From: a virus
Length of the DNA: 31,302 bases
Virus record (IMG/VR): IMGVR_UViG_3300033052_000006
Span: 1 to 31,302 of that record
Reading direction: 5' to 3' (one strand)
The stretch's first letter is position 1; the number at the start of each line of letters is the position of its first letter. A program made the translations under genes and the position numbers. Below are positions 21,654 to 31,002 of this stretch, piece after piece. Below the pieces are notes generated by a model. It saw only the letters and a list, made by a program, of their open reading frames with translations. It was not told the DNA's origin and did no database searches.

Positions 21654-24600
21654 TCAGTATGTATAGGTCGGTGGATTAAACACCGGAGTATCGAACGAAG
21701 TCGACGATCCAACCACCACGCTTTGATTCAAACCCGTCACAACTGCTTCGCCATATGGCTTAGTCAGTTTGAAGTTGTCGGTATCAGTCACGTCATCAAC
21801 GTTGTAGTGGAACACACCACCGCTGATCTTGTTGCCAATCGTCAAGTCTTCAAACGCTGAAGTCCAATCGCTTGCTGAAAGGATTGCCATCGTTGCACCA
21901 GACAAATCGGTACGGAATGCGACCTTGTACTCACCAACTGAGCTTAGGAACGGAAGCTGAGATCCAGGTGCATCGGAGTACCCCCATGCAATTGGACGTT
22001 GCTGCCATGTTCTCTTTCTCGAGTACAACTCTGGCATTGCGACTTCACCAGAAGCACGAACATCAGCCGGAATTGATGAATCACCTTCTTGAGTCTTGAC
22101 CAAAGTCGCATACTCGGAAGGATGAACAGACGACTCAACCCATTCATACAACTCAACCGACGAGAAGTCGGCCAACGCTCCCCAGTACGAGAGACGCGAA
22201 TCCAAGTTAGGGAAGATCAAAGTATCCGAATATGGAATGTACTCGAGATCCTTTGTGTTCCACCAGATACGACCCACGTCCTTGTTATCCCATGGACGGT
22301 ATGGATCGTAGTTCGCGTTGTTGCTTGTACGAACCGAGTAGTTGTACTTTGCTGGTTCCTCTTCAGTGACCATGTCCACAATCTCCAAAGCTTCTGGAGT
22401 ATGCGAGCCACGTGCTGGATCCCACAAAGCCAAATCCTCAACAATGACTTCGTTCTTGTAGTCAATCAGCTTAGCTGGGCTGAACTTTGGCTGCGATGGC
22501 GAGAAGCAACGTACAACGAACTTACGTGGCGCCGACAATGTGTACGTATCCAAGTCGATCGCTGACGTATCGTTTGTAAACGAAATCGTCGAGGCATTGA
22601 CCAGTGTGAAGTTGTTAACACGGATCAAGAATGGCGACATATCACCAGTCTTCAAGAACACTTGTTCAAAAACTTGAACGGTGTCCGCAATGACTTGCTT
22701 ACCATTCTGCGCCAAGTCGTACAACGTGCCAGGCCAAACGTTCGTAAACGTGAGCTCAGCAATCTGCTCAGCTGCAAACGAAAGGTCAGTCGTTGGATCG
22801 ACTTGACCAACCCAACGCTCTTCATCCAACGCGCTGATATTGATGAAGCCAAGAGCCGATGCGGTCGAATCTTGATTAAACTGGATCTTCGTGAACTTGT
22901 GCTGAGTATCGGCCGAATTCAACTTGATCTCTGGGAACAAGAGTTGGCGTGCATCACCAAATGATGCAAGCTTGTACGCCCAGTATTCATCGATGTGTGC
23001 CGATTGGAATCGCGATGAATTCAAGAACGCATCAACTGACATATTTGAACCCTTGTTGCTGATCAAACCTCTCCAGAAACCGAATTGAGTCTTGTCAGAA
23101 ATATCGATGTCAGTCATGTACGACTTGCTGTCGTAGCCTAGGAGGCCACGTGCGTGCTTAGCCGTTGCGCTGTTATCGATCATCTTGTCAGCATCGTAGT
23201 AGTTCAGCATGTCCGATACCGAAGCTTCGATGTTGCGCTTGACACCATCGGCCTTGATGTAGTGACCCCCAAACGACAAACGTCCATTGAAGTTCAACTG
23301 ACGATTTGCGGTGATGTTCAAGCGGTTAACGCGAACGCCAAGGAACGGATCATACAGCAAACGTTGACGAGACTTGTCGTACGTGTAATCTTCGAACAAG
23401 ACGATGTGCTCGTACTCATCGATTAGCAAGTGGATCCCGCCGATTACGACCTTAGACTGAATTTCAGTCATCGTGTCATTACGGAAGATCTGGATGTCCT
23501 TTTGTGCAATCGTGTTGCCAAACGAATCAAATACCGATTGGGCAGTCGTGACATCGGAGATCGTTGGGTTTCTCAAGTTCGAGACAAAGCCGTGCGGAGT
23601 TTCGAACCACACTGCGGTCGAGAACGGATTCAAGATCGTACCAGTTCCAGCTTGGACTCCCAAATATTGCTGGTTGATGAAACGTTCGATGTAGAACTGC
23701 CATGAGATATTACGACCGGTCGCAGGATCGATCGATGGCTCTGTTCCAGCATTGAATCTCCAACCATCTTCTGTCAGCTTGTCAACATAACCGAATAGGA
23801 CATTTGCAACGTTCTCAATCCCAGTAACTATGAATGGCATCGTTTGAGTCACGAGTTCATCACGCTCTGTCAAGTGAGTCCAAGAGTCTTTCGAGTTTGC
23901 TTTCTCAAAAGCAAAGTACGTCTTGAACTTGCCATCAGCCTTGTACGTGTAGTACTGGATCGTTGGGTTATGTGTATTGAATGTCTCAATACGGAACTGC
24001 CAATCTTCACCCTTGTTAGCAGGCAAAATCTTGCCATCAACGGTCACAGTCGTCCCAATGCGGATCAACTGAATACGAATCGCGTTCAGCCAATAGCTCT
24101 TGATGTTCTTGTTCTGCTTGAGAACAATCGAGTGGTCGCTGCTGTGAACTGGGAACTGATCAGACTTAACGCTGAACGTTTCAGTATTGACGAGACCAGA
24201 CAAACGGTAGCCAAGCTTGAGATCCCAATCGCGAAGAATGTTTGACGACAAAGCAATGCTCATGTCAACAGCATTGTAGCGATTGTAGTTAACGAACCAT
24301 TGGTTCAAGCCAGCAAACTTCGCGTACTTAGTTGGAACATAAGTGACCTCCATCGATGGAACCTTAACAATTAGCTTATCGCCAATGTTGAAGTCAGTGC
24401 CGTTGTCGAGAACATAAACGCGTAGACCGGCTGTAATCATCTCGGTGTTGCACACGTACGAAGATGTCATCAAACCCGAAATGTTGCCAACCAATGAGAA
24501 CATGCTGCCATTTGGCGTATTGCCAACGCAAGTCAAGGTCCATTGCGTGTCATCTGTATTCGATGAGATATCCGAGACCATGAAGCCACCAAACTTAGGA

Positions 24601-27353
24601 GTTGGTGTTTCACCATGGAGAATGAATTCAGTGTGGCCGACTTTACGGTGCTCGTGACGATCGATATTGTATTCATCAACAGCCACGATGTTGTAACCCC
24701 AAGTCACATTCACGAAATTGATAGGATCAAGTTTGAAGCAAACCTTCAAGCAGTCGTATGCATAGTCAACGGAGTTTCTCCATTGAACTTCGGTTGGACC
24801 GTTCTCGCCAAACGCAAATGGAATCGCGATGCCCGAAGGGATCGTCGTCATCAACGCGTTGACAGACGAAGGTAAGCTTGGTGAAACATATGGCGGCAAC
24901 AAGGTGTCGGTGAACTTATCAACACCGATCTTCTTGGTCCATGGTCCGGTTGGCGCTGGAAATGGAGCGGTATCGTTCTTGATGTCGGACCACATTTGGG
25001 TCGTCCAGAGTCGCGAGCTGTCCGCAGATGCGTACACGCCATCCCACCAGCTTGGCTTAGAAGTGTAGCCTTGTAGAACCCATGGTTCCAAGTTTGGACG
25101 AGTCGTGCCAAAGTAAGCTTGGTAAATCGTGAACCAGCGAGCCGCACCAGCCGGAACACCAGCCACAGAAACATTCTTGTAGTTCCATGTGAACGCATCG
25201 GTTGGATCGTAATCCGATTGTGTGATGTCCAAGCCATGGTTGGCCGCGTACACTGCGAACTCTTGTTCAAGCAATGTATTCGAACGTGGCTGACCCACAC
25301 CAAGTGCTAGACCGACATCGATCTTCTGTGGCAGCGCAGGGCAAGCCGTGTACAGTTGTCCTTCAACCATCAAGAACAATTGTGAGATAGCCGCCGACGT
25401 GTTGACCACCTTCCAAGGTGCCATCATGTCTGTGACAACAACAAAGACCTTGGTTTCAGCGTTGTATTGGTACAGAATGTGGGCTTCACGGTTGTAGTAG
25501 TAATCACCATCCGCGTTGTTTAGAGGCTCAACCGAATCAGACGTGATCGAGTAGACCTTCAACGTGGCCGTGTTTTGATCGTACCAGAATTGATTCTTGT
25601 AAGGCTTCAATGGTGGCAAGTAGCCGTTCACACCAGCTGTCGTTTCGCCATCTGAACGCAAGAAGGTCATGTGAGCAATGTTCTGCTCAAGTTCAACGTC
25701 AGAAGTCTTGACTTCTGAGTAGTGGCCATCATGGTGGCGCATGGTCAACACGCCAGTAATCTTGTCAAAGAAGATGCGTGGTTGAACTGCAGTCGCCAGA
25801 CCAAGGTAAGGCAGCGTTGCTGGGAATCCCGGGATGCCAGAGGTCGTGTCTGCAAAGACAGACGAATCATTACGAGTTGCCACGAACGCCAAGAACGAAT
25901 CGTATAGAGATTGAAGCTTTGGATCAATCGTGTTCGTCAACGTGGTTGTGAATGGCTTGACTGTTCCATCAGTCATCAAGTCAGCAATGTTACGCTCAAC
26001 GTATTCGGTGACTGCGCCAAGCATTTGCGCGTATTGAAGCTTAGCAAAGTTGATGATGCCGGGAACAGTGCTATCAAGCTGGTTCGTCAAACCTAGGAAT
26101 AGACCGAAGTTACTGTTGTAATCCTTGATGCGGCCGCCATAGCCAGGATCGTGCTGAGCCATTTGGCGGTAGTTGTTCGTACCGTATGGGTTGCCAGAGA
26201 AACCAGGTTGGGCGGCGATGATCGATACAAAGTGTCCTAGGAGGTCGCCATAGCCGATCTCTTTGCGATATTCATGCGAGATGTTGTAGAACATCTGGTT
26301 CGGAAATTTCCACGCCCCTACGGCATCCTGGTCGGTCTTAGGATCTCCGACAACAGGCTTGCCATCTGCATCAGGCACATAGTAAGCTGGCGATTCTTCT
26401 GGGCCATTTCTCCAGATTGAGCGCAATGCGCCATTGCGCTTATAGAACAAAAGGCGCTTGCCGTCTTTGCTGAGAAGACCTTGTCCAAAGACATAGTCGT
26501 TGTTCGAGTTCGTCTTAGCACGGAATTTGAGTTGTGCATCGATTGGGAACTCATTGCCTTCAGCATAGTAGAAGATTGGGCTGACGAATCCAGAGTGTGA
26601 CCCATCTTGTAGGTACAAGTTGAACAGAGGCTTCTGGTTGAATTCGGTCTTGTAGCCATCAGCCGTTTGATCCACCATGGTTCCAATCGAATCTGGCTTA
26701 CCATTGTTCATGTGGAGAACCATCTCGGCTTCCATACCATCTGGGAACAAGATGATTGGTCGCAATGCTTGGATCGTCGAGTCAATCGAGAATGAGTACC
26801 CTTGAGCCTCGAAGAATTCATTCGCGTCAGCTTCATGGATCCAGTAGTTGTATTTAGCCCAGTCAGAGGTTCCGCTTTTCTGGATCACGTAGTACTCCGG
26901 AGCCATGGTTGGGTTGTGGACCGGAGACACTCCCATCAAGTGTCCGTACCAACGGTAGCGTGAGTAGTTACAGAACGCATCTAGGTTGATTGGCGGAGCG
27001 AAGTTGAAGCTATTCGCCTTACCCCAATTGGCAAACTCGGTGATGTCGACACCAAGCATGTCAAGCTTGAGAAGGACATCCTTGAATGAGAAGATGTATT
27101 CTTCAGAGCCGAGTTTTGTGTAGACAGAAGGGATCAGCGAATTGATCTTGCGATCAAAGTCGGCAGCTTCGATGTATGGCGAAGTATCATTAGCTAGTGT
27201 ATCGCCAACATACCCCAATAGAGGCACAGCTTCTTCTTTCGTTAGAAACTTGTTATGAAGGTTTCTAAGAAGAGAAGTGTTTGCGGCTGAGTGGTAGGTT
27301 TTTGGGATGTAGTTAACTAAATCGGTATATTTCTTTGTATAGTCTGTCGACAT
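21654..27353 (-). CDS. Giant virion structural protein in the gp7 position (1899 aa)
   Basis: 1899 residues, the largest gene in the window. An AGGGAAG ribosome site and an AATAAATA box 35 bp upstream support the start at 27353. The first 150 residues (YTKKYTDLVNYIPKTYH..., NWGKANSFNF, YSRYRWYGHLMGV) look helical and aromatic; the rest alternates beta-rich regions with many Trp and Tyr. No enzyme motif is visible. It is the first large gene after the gp6-like protein, where T4 has gp7 (1032 residues), the scaffold of the baseplate wedge. Equating it with gp7 is inference from order and size; it is nearly twice as long, as can occur in large-genome T4-like phages. Confidence 0.8.
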   Translation of the reverse strand: MSTDYTKKYTDLVNYIPKTYHSAANTSLLRNLHNKFLTKEEAVPLLGYVGDTLANDTSPYIEAADFDRKINSLIPSVYTKLGSEEYIFSFKDVLLKLDMLGVDITEFANWGKANSFNFAPPINLDAFCNYSRYRWYGHLMGVSPVHNPTMAPEYYVIQKSGTSDWAKYNYWIHEADANEFFEAQGYSFSIDSTIQALRPIILFPDGMEAEMVLHMNNGKPDSIGTMVDQTADGYKTEFNQKPLFNLYLQDGSHSGFVSPIFYYAEGNEFPIDAQLKFRAKTNSNNDYVFGQGLLSKDGKRLLFYKRNGALRSIWRNGPEESPAYYVPDADGKPVVGDPKTDQDAVGAWKFPNQMFYNISHEYRKEIGYGDLLGHFVSIIAAQPGFSGNPYGTNNYRQMAQHDPGYGGRIKDYNSNFGLFLGLTNQLDSTVPGIINFAKLQYAQMLGAVTEYVERNIADLMTDGTVKPFTTTLTNTIDPKLQSLYDSFLAFVATRNDSSVFADTTSGIPGFPATLPYLGLATAVQPRIFFDKITGVLTMRHHDGHYSEVKTSDVELEQNIAHMTFLRSDGETTAGVNGYLPPLKPYKNQFWYDQNTATLKVYSITSDSVEPLNNADGDYYYNREAHILYQYNAETKVFVVVTDMMAPWKVVNTSAAISQLFLMVEGQLYTACPALPQKIDVGLALGVGQPRSNTLLEQEFAVYAANHGLDITQSDYDPTDAFTWNYKNVSVAGVPAGAARWFTIYQAYFGTTRPNLEPWVLQGYTSKPSWWDGVYASADSSRLWTTQMWSDIKNDTAPFPAPTGPWTKKIGVDKFTDTLLPPYVSPSLPSSVNALMTTIPSGIAIPFAFGENGPTEVQWRNSVDYAYDCLKVCFKLDPINFVNVTWGYNIVAVDEYNIDRHEHRKVGHTEFILHGETPTPKFGGFMVSDISSNTDDTQWTLTCVGNTPNGSMFSLVGNISGLMTSSYVCNTEMITAGLRVYVLDNGTDFNIGDKLIVKVPSMEVTYVPTKYAKFAGLNQWFVNYNRYNAVDMSIALSSNILRDWDLKLGYRLSGLVNTETFSVKSDQFPVHSSDHSIVLKQNKNIKSYWLNAIRIQLIRIGTTVTVDGKILPANKGEDWQFRIETFNTHNPTIQYYTYKADGKFKTYFAFEKANSKDSWTHLTERDELVTQTMPFIVTGIENVANVLFGYVDKLTEDGWRFNAGTEPSIDPATGRNISWQFYIERFINQQYLGVQAGTGTILNPFSTAVWFETPHGFVSNLRNPTISDVTTAQSVFDSFGNTIAQKDIQIFRNDTMTEIQSKVVIGGIHLLIDEYEHIVLFEDYTYDKSRQRLLYDPFLGVRVNRLNITANRQLNFNGRLSFGGHYIKADGVKRNIEASVSDMLNYYDADKMIDNSATAKHARGLLGYDSKSYMTDIDISDKTQFGFWRGLISNKGSNMSVDAFLNSSRFQSAHIDEYWAYKLASFGDARQLLFPEIKLNSADTQHKFTKIQFNQDSTASALGFINISALDEERWVGQVDPTTDLSFAAEQIAELTFTNVWPGTLYDLAQNGKQVIADTVQVFEQVFLKTGDMSPFLIRVNNFTLVNASTISFTNDTSAIDLDTYTLSAPRKFVVRCFSPSQPKFSPAKLIDYKNEVIVEDLALWDPARGSHTPEALEIVDMVTEEEPAKYNYSVRTSNNANYDPYRPWDNKDVGRIWWNTKDLEYIPYSDTLIFPNLDSRLSYWGALADFSSVELYEWVESSVHPSEYATLVKTQEGDSSIPADVRASGEVAMPELYSRKRTWQQRPIAWGYSDAPGSQLPFLSSVGEYKVAFRTDLSGATMAILSASDWTSAFEDLTIGNKISGGVFHYNVDDVTDTDNFKLTKPYGEAVVTGLNQSVVVGSSTSFDTPVFNPPTYTY

Positions 27354-27387
27354 TACTGCTTCCCTAACGTGTAGATGTTTATCACTT

Positions 27388-27395
27388 TATTTATT
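27388..27395 (-). promoter_or_regulatory. T4-type late promoter core AATAAATA
   Basis: On the leftward strand it is 35 bp before the ATG at 27353 of the giant structural gene, in the divergent region with the rightward gene at 27475. Confidence 0.6.
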
Positions 27396-27417
27396 AGAAT
27401 GCCGGCTCCTAAAAAAG

Positions 27418-27447
27418 TTGTACTTTTTCAAGAAAGCTGTATATAAT
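27418..27447 (+). promoter_or_regulatory. Sigma70-type promoter, TTGTAC - 18 bp - TATAAT
   Basis: A perfect -10 TATAAT (27442-27447) and a good -35 TTGTAC (27418-27423), preceded by an A-tract that could act as an UP element. It reads rightward into the small gene at 27475 and is the only clear host-type promoter in the window, which suggests early expression. Confidence 0.75.
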
Positions 27448-27474
27448 GACTTTAACTTCAAACGGAGATCAAAC

Positions 27475-27708
27475 ATGGCACAGACGAACGAAATGACCGA
27501 ACGCCTGATCAAGTGGCTGAAGAATCATGGTGCCATTCAGGTCGTCCTCAAGAATGGATGGGGTGTGATGGTCTGGAAGTATGATGAAGACAAGAAGGAA
27601 TTCTTGTCTCAACGCGGTGGGTATCGCTGGGATGCTAGCGGTAAGTCAATCAACAAATCAGCCAAGAATGACTTCGATCTAACTAACAAGCAAAACTCGT
27701 ACATGTGA
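27475..27708 (+). CDS. Isolated small rightward gene, 77 aa
   Basis: 77 residues from the ATG at 27475 (MAQTNEMTERLIKWLKNHG...), chosen because GGAGA lies 6 bp before it and the TATAAT box ends 27 bp before it; the open frame back to 27418 overlaps the promoter. It is basic and Trp/Lys-rich, with RLIKWLKNHGAIQVVLKNGWGVMVWKYDEDKK in two halves (helix, then strands). No family recognised. It has its own promoter and terminator within a leftward late block, so it is likely an early moron-like gene. Confidence 0.75.
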   Translation: MAQTNEMTERLIKWLKNHGAIQVVLKNGWGVMVWKYDEDKKEFLSQRGGYRWDASGKSINKSAKNDFDLTNKQNSYM

Positions 27709-27727
27709 ATTTTTTTGCAGTATGAAG

Positions 27728-27753
27728 AAAGGGAGCCAATGGCTCCCTTTTTT
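27728..27753. terminator. Terminator of the small rightward gene
   Basis: A 10-bp stem AAAGGGAGCC / GGCTCCCTTT with loop AAT followed by TTTT. It lies 20 bp after the TGA and borders the stop of the convergent leftward gene at 27752, so it may serve both. Confidence 0.9.
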
Positions 27754-28171
27754 ATTTCTTGCTAATCAAAAACAACGCAAGAGGCATTTCATCTCCCCAT
27801 TTTGTTCGATCGATCTTTTTGAATAGATACCCATCTGGAACAAATCGTTTGAGAAGCCTCTCATACGCAGTAATTCTAGATTTCTCAGTCTTATCTGCGG
27901 CAAAAACAAATTCATCATCTGGATGCTTCTTAATCAACATCTCAAATGATTTCTTTACAGCTGCCATGACTTCAAATTCCTTTCCGGACTTAGTCATAGA
28001 ATATCGATGTCCATCCTCAGAAAATTCTACTTCCCATCTCCCAATGTCAGAGTAATTCGCAGTGAAGTCGATTTCGCGGCCACCAACTTCTACGCTAGTC
28101 CCAAAGGTCTTATCCGTGTCAGCAACAACTCTGATCTTGGCATCGGTGTTCAATAGCTCATTCAGTTTCAT
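27752..28171 (-). CDS. Small phage protein, paralogue 2
   Basis: 139 residues beginning MKLNELLN. It is clearly related to the neighbouring 28168-28593 product: shared MKLNE-LLN start, a beta-rich N-terminal half with W-x-V-E-F and DGHRYSMTKSGKEFEVMA, then KKSFEMLIKKH, FAADK-EKSR, AYERLLKRFVPDGYLF. The same layout is found in small uncharacterised T4-like phage proteins. The start overlaps the upstream stop by 4 bases. Function unknown. Confidence 0.8.
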   Translation of the reverse strand: MKLNELLNTDAKIRVVADTDKTFGTSVEVGGREIDFTANYSDIGRWEVEFSEDGHRYSMTKSGKEFEVMAAVKKSFEMLIKKHPDDEFVFAADKTEKSRITAYERLLKRFVPDGYLFKKIDRTKWGDEMPLALFLISKK

Positions 28172-28593
28172 TTCTCGTCCTTCTTGATTCGAAACTCGAC
28201 TGCATCTTCCGCTTGCCAGCTGTCTCCAGCTTGTTCTCCGGTGGTAAACGAATAGCCTTTAGGGATAAATCGCTTCAACAGTTTCTCATATGCTGAAGCT
28301 CGTGACTTATCCTTCTTATTAGCCGAGAACTTCATTTCTTTTGGATCATGTTCTTGAATCAACATCTCCATCGATTTCTTGATCATGGCAAAGACTTCAA
28401 ATTCGTTTCCGGATTTAGTAAGGTCGAATGTGTGTCCATTTTCATTGAACTCAATCGACCATACCTCTTTGAATTTGTACGCATGGAATTCGATAGTTCT
28501 CTTTCCAATCGCAGCCTTTGTCACGAACATCGCTGCTTGATTCACATAAACCTCGATGTCCGCTTTACTATTCAAAATCTCATTTAGCTTCAT
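28168..28593 (-). CDS. Small phage protein, paralogue 1
   Basis: 141 residues beginning MKLNEILN, with WSIEFNENGHTFDLTKSGNEFEVFA, then IKKSMEMLIQEH, FSANKKDKSRASAYEKLLKRFIPKGYSF. It is a tandem duplicate of the following gene, roughly half identical by eye, and its start overlaps the gp6 stop by 4 bases, so the two are made from the gp6 transcript. No known role. Confidence 0.8.
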   Translation of the reverse strand: MKLNEILNSKADIEVYVNQAAMFVTKAAIGKRTIEFHAYKFKEVWSIEFNENGHTFDLTKSGNEFEVFAMIKKSMEMLIQEHDPKEMKFSANKKDKSRASAYEKLLKRFIPKGYSFTTGEQAGDSWQAEDAVEFRIKKDEK

Positions 28594-31002
28594 AGGTTCT
28601 GCCTCAATGTAGTAGCGGTAAACGTGCTGACAATTTCAATGTCAGCTAATTGAGCGCAGCTCTGGAGGATTTCATCCTCACCAGAATCGATCACGAACAA
28701 CGAACCAAACGAGTTGTTCACGTACAATGGAACCAATACAACAGATGCAACGTCTAATGGCAAACGTTGGTGAATCAACGAAATCAATTCAGTCGCATAG
28801 AACGTATCGCCGAAGTCCCAGTTGTCAATCGTAAAGAACGTGTTGATCACCGAGATGATTTCAGCCTTAACTTGATCATCCGTCAATGTCGAGCTTGGGT
28901 TCTTAATAACGCGGAAACGTGCACGCAATTGCGAATCAGCCAAGTCACCAAACAACAGCTTGATCTTACCAGAGTGCATAACCACAGTGTCCGAGATCAT
29001 CTTGGTCGACAACAACGAGCTGTACGAGTTACGCAACTCGAGTGGAGTTGGAGGAACTGGAACATAGTTCGTGGTTCTTGCAATGTACTGAGACATTGAA
29101 TCGTTGTAGCCGCTAGTCAAGACAAACATGTCAATGATGTTCGAGGTCGATGGATCGATCAGGTTCGTGTTCGGGCTGAAATGCTGCCACAAGAAATCTA
29201 GACCATCACGCCCAAACTTACGAATGTACTGGCCATCAGTCGAAGTCAACGAGCCTTGAGCAAACAGATTCTTGATCGCTGGCGTAGCAGTGATTGGATC
29301 CGCTGCATAATTAGGATCAGTTGCATCTGGCGCCTTGAAGTACACGTAGTCAACGCTATCATAGTTGTACAAGACAACCTTACCATATACTGGCATTGCA
29401 CCACCAAGTGCTGGATCGGTGAACGTGATCAACGTGTTGTTCTCATCAACTGCAGTGACTGAAGCTACAGCAACAGAGCTCGACACACGAACATAGCTAA
29501 TCACCGGCGTGAACGTACCGAGATTGTGATTGATGTTCCAGGTTGCGTTCAACGTAGGTTGGCTGTAAGCAAACTTGGTTCCAACGTCAACCAATTGCGT
29601 GAACGACATGCTATCGTCTGGAATGCCATCGCCAGAAAGCGCCGAGCCAGTTTGATCGGTTGGCTGAACTTCTAGCGCGTTGACATTGATCACGCCATTG
29701 TCATACTTGACAGCATCAACAACATCAAAGTTACGGTTGGTTCCAATTGCAAGAGTACGAGCGCGATTCAAGTTTGACTTGAGTAGTGCAACACGGTCGT
29801 GAACGCGATCCTTGGTGTTCGAGTCCATCAAGTATGAATCCGAATTGTACCAGAACTTGGTCGTATCCGATTCGACCACAATCTTCAAGTCACGAAACTT
29901 GATTTCCCATTCTAGTGGATTACCTTCCGAATCATCGATACGGCTGATCACGAAGACCCAGGAACGGTCGAAGCTTGGCATTCCTGGGAATGAGTACGTG
30001 GTATCGAAGTCGTTGGTCAAATCAAGGAGTTCTCCGCTGATCGTAAACCAGCGACCATTCAGGTTGACGCCCTGATACGTTACGTCGCCGAAGGTGAACG
30101 TACGGAGTGTTGCGACACCTGATACTACATCGATGACAAAAGAATCGCCTAGAACGAATCCTGATGCGCCTTGGTCGATCGAGAAAGAAATCTTGCCATT
30201 GCTATATGGATCCTCCGCATTTGCAAGCATCGTGCCTTGGTAGCCACTGACCGATCCAGTCACTGAGAACAGGAACGAAGATGCGTTCTGGTTCACGAAT
30301 TCGATCGTCCAAGTTTCGTCTGGCGCATTGTTAGCGACTGTAATTCCAGAGATTGTGCCATCACCATACATCCCGATTTCATTCGAGAAGTATAGGCCGA
30401 ATTGTGATTGCTCAGAAGCTTGTTGCAAACCAGATGGCAAGCCATTCAAGTATGGTGAAGTCCCATTGATCGTACGAGGCATCGTATCGTCATAGATCAA
30501 GTAGTCAGCATCGTTTGACACGTTGGCATAAGTCGTACCGCCAAGAATCACAGTCGAGATTGGTTCACCGTAGAAGTGGCGATCCAACATACCTTGGATT
30601 GCAGTCTTCTCTTGAATACCAAGCGTGGCGTCCTCAATGAATTTGTAACGAGGATTGACTGTGACGTCATGAAGCTGCGAGTTCTGTGCTGTGATGTACG
30701 TGAGCACGTTCAGTGTATTCGAGGTCTTGAGCAATGGCTCGAGAACTGAGTCAATCAACGTACGTGACGAAGCTGTGCTGATGACCGAGTTCAGCTTCAT
30801 GTCGTAGTACATGCGCAAGTCATCGCCAAAGATCTTAACGTTCTGGTAGTTGCCGGACGCATCGTTCCAATCGATGTACTTTGGTTGGCCTGCAAACGTA
30901 CGGTTGACAGCCTTGAGCTTGAGGATCGATGAATCACGGAGTAACAAGGTGTTGTAGTCTTGACCGTTAACCATACGACCTTGCGAGTAGAAAGTCGATG
31001 GC
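28590..31002 (-). CDS. Baseplate wedge protein, T4 gp6-like, 5' end misplaced
   Basis: About 803 genuine residues. The segment PSTFYSQGRMVNGQDYN is the conserved gp6 / baseplate-J motif (AP-x-x-Y-x-x-Q-x-R-x-V-x-x-x-DY). In T4, gp6 forms the ring that ties wedges together. A WNINHNLG domain near 29400-29556 is shared with two other proteins here, and the C-terminal region (TDDQVKAEIISVINTFF...DTFYATELISLIHQRLP) also fits baseplate wedge proteins. An open frame continues to an ATG at 31073, but those 24 residues are antisense to the true upstream part of the same gene, which lies in + orientation at 31003-31223, so they are spurious. The stop overlaps the next start (ATGA). Joined correctly the protein would exceed 870 residues. 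Confidence 0.85.
30924..31002. repeat. Left arm of a 79-bp perfect inverted repeat
   Basis: It is the exact reverse complement of 31224-31302, the last 79 bases of the window. Both arms encode the same gp6 peptide (PSTFYSQG to RDSSI), on opposite strands, separated by 221 bases. Confidence 0.95.

Noticed and set aside
27418-27474. TTG start extending the 77-residue protein upstream
   Set aside because: This stretch contains the -35 and -10 promoter boxes, and GGAGA precedes the ATG at 27475.
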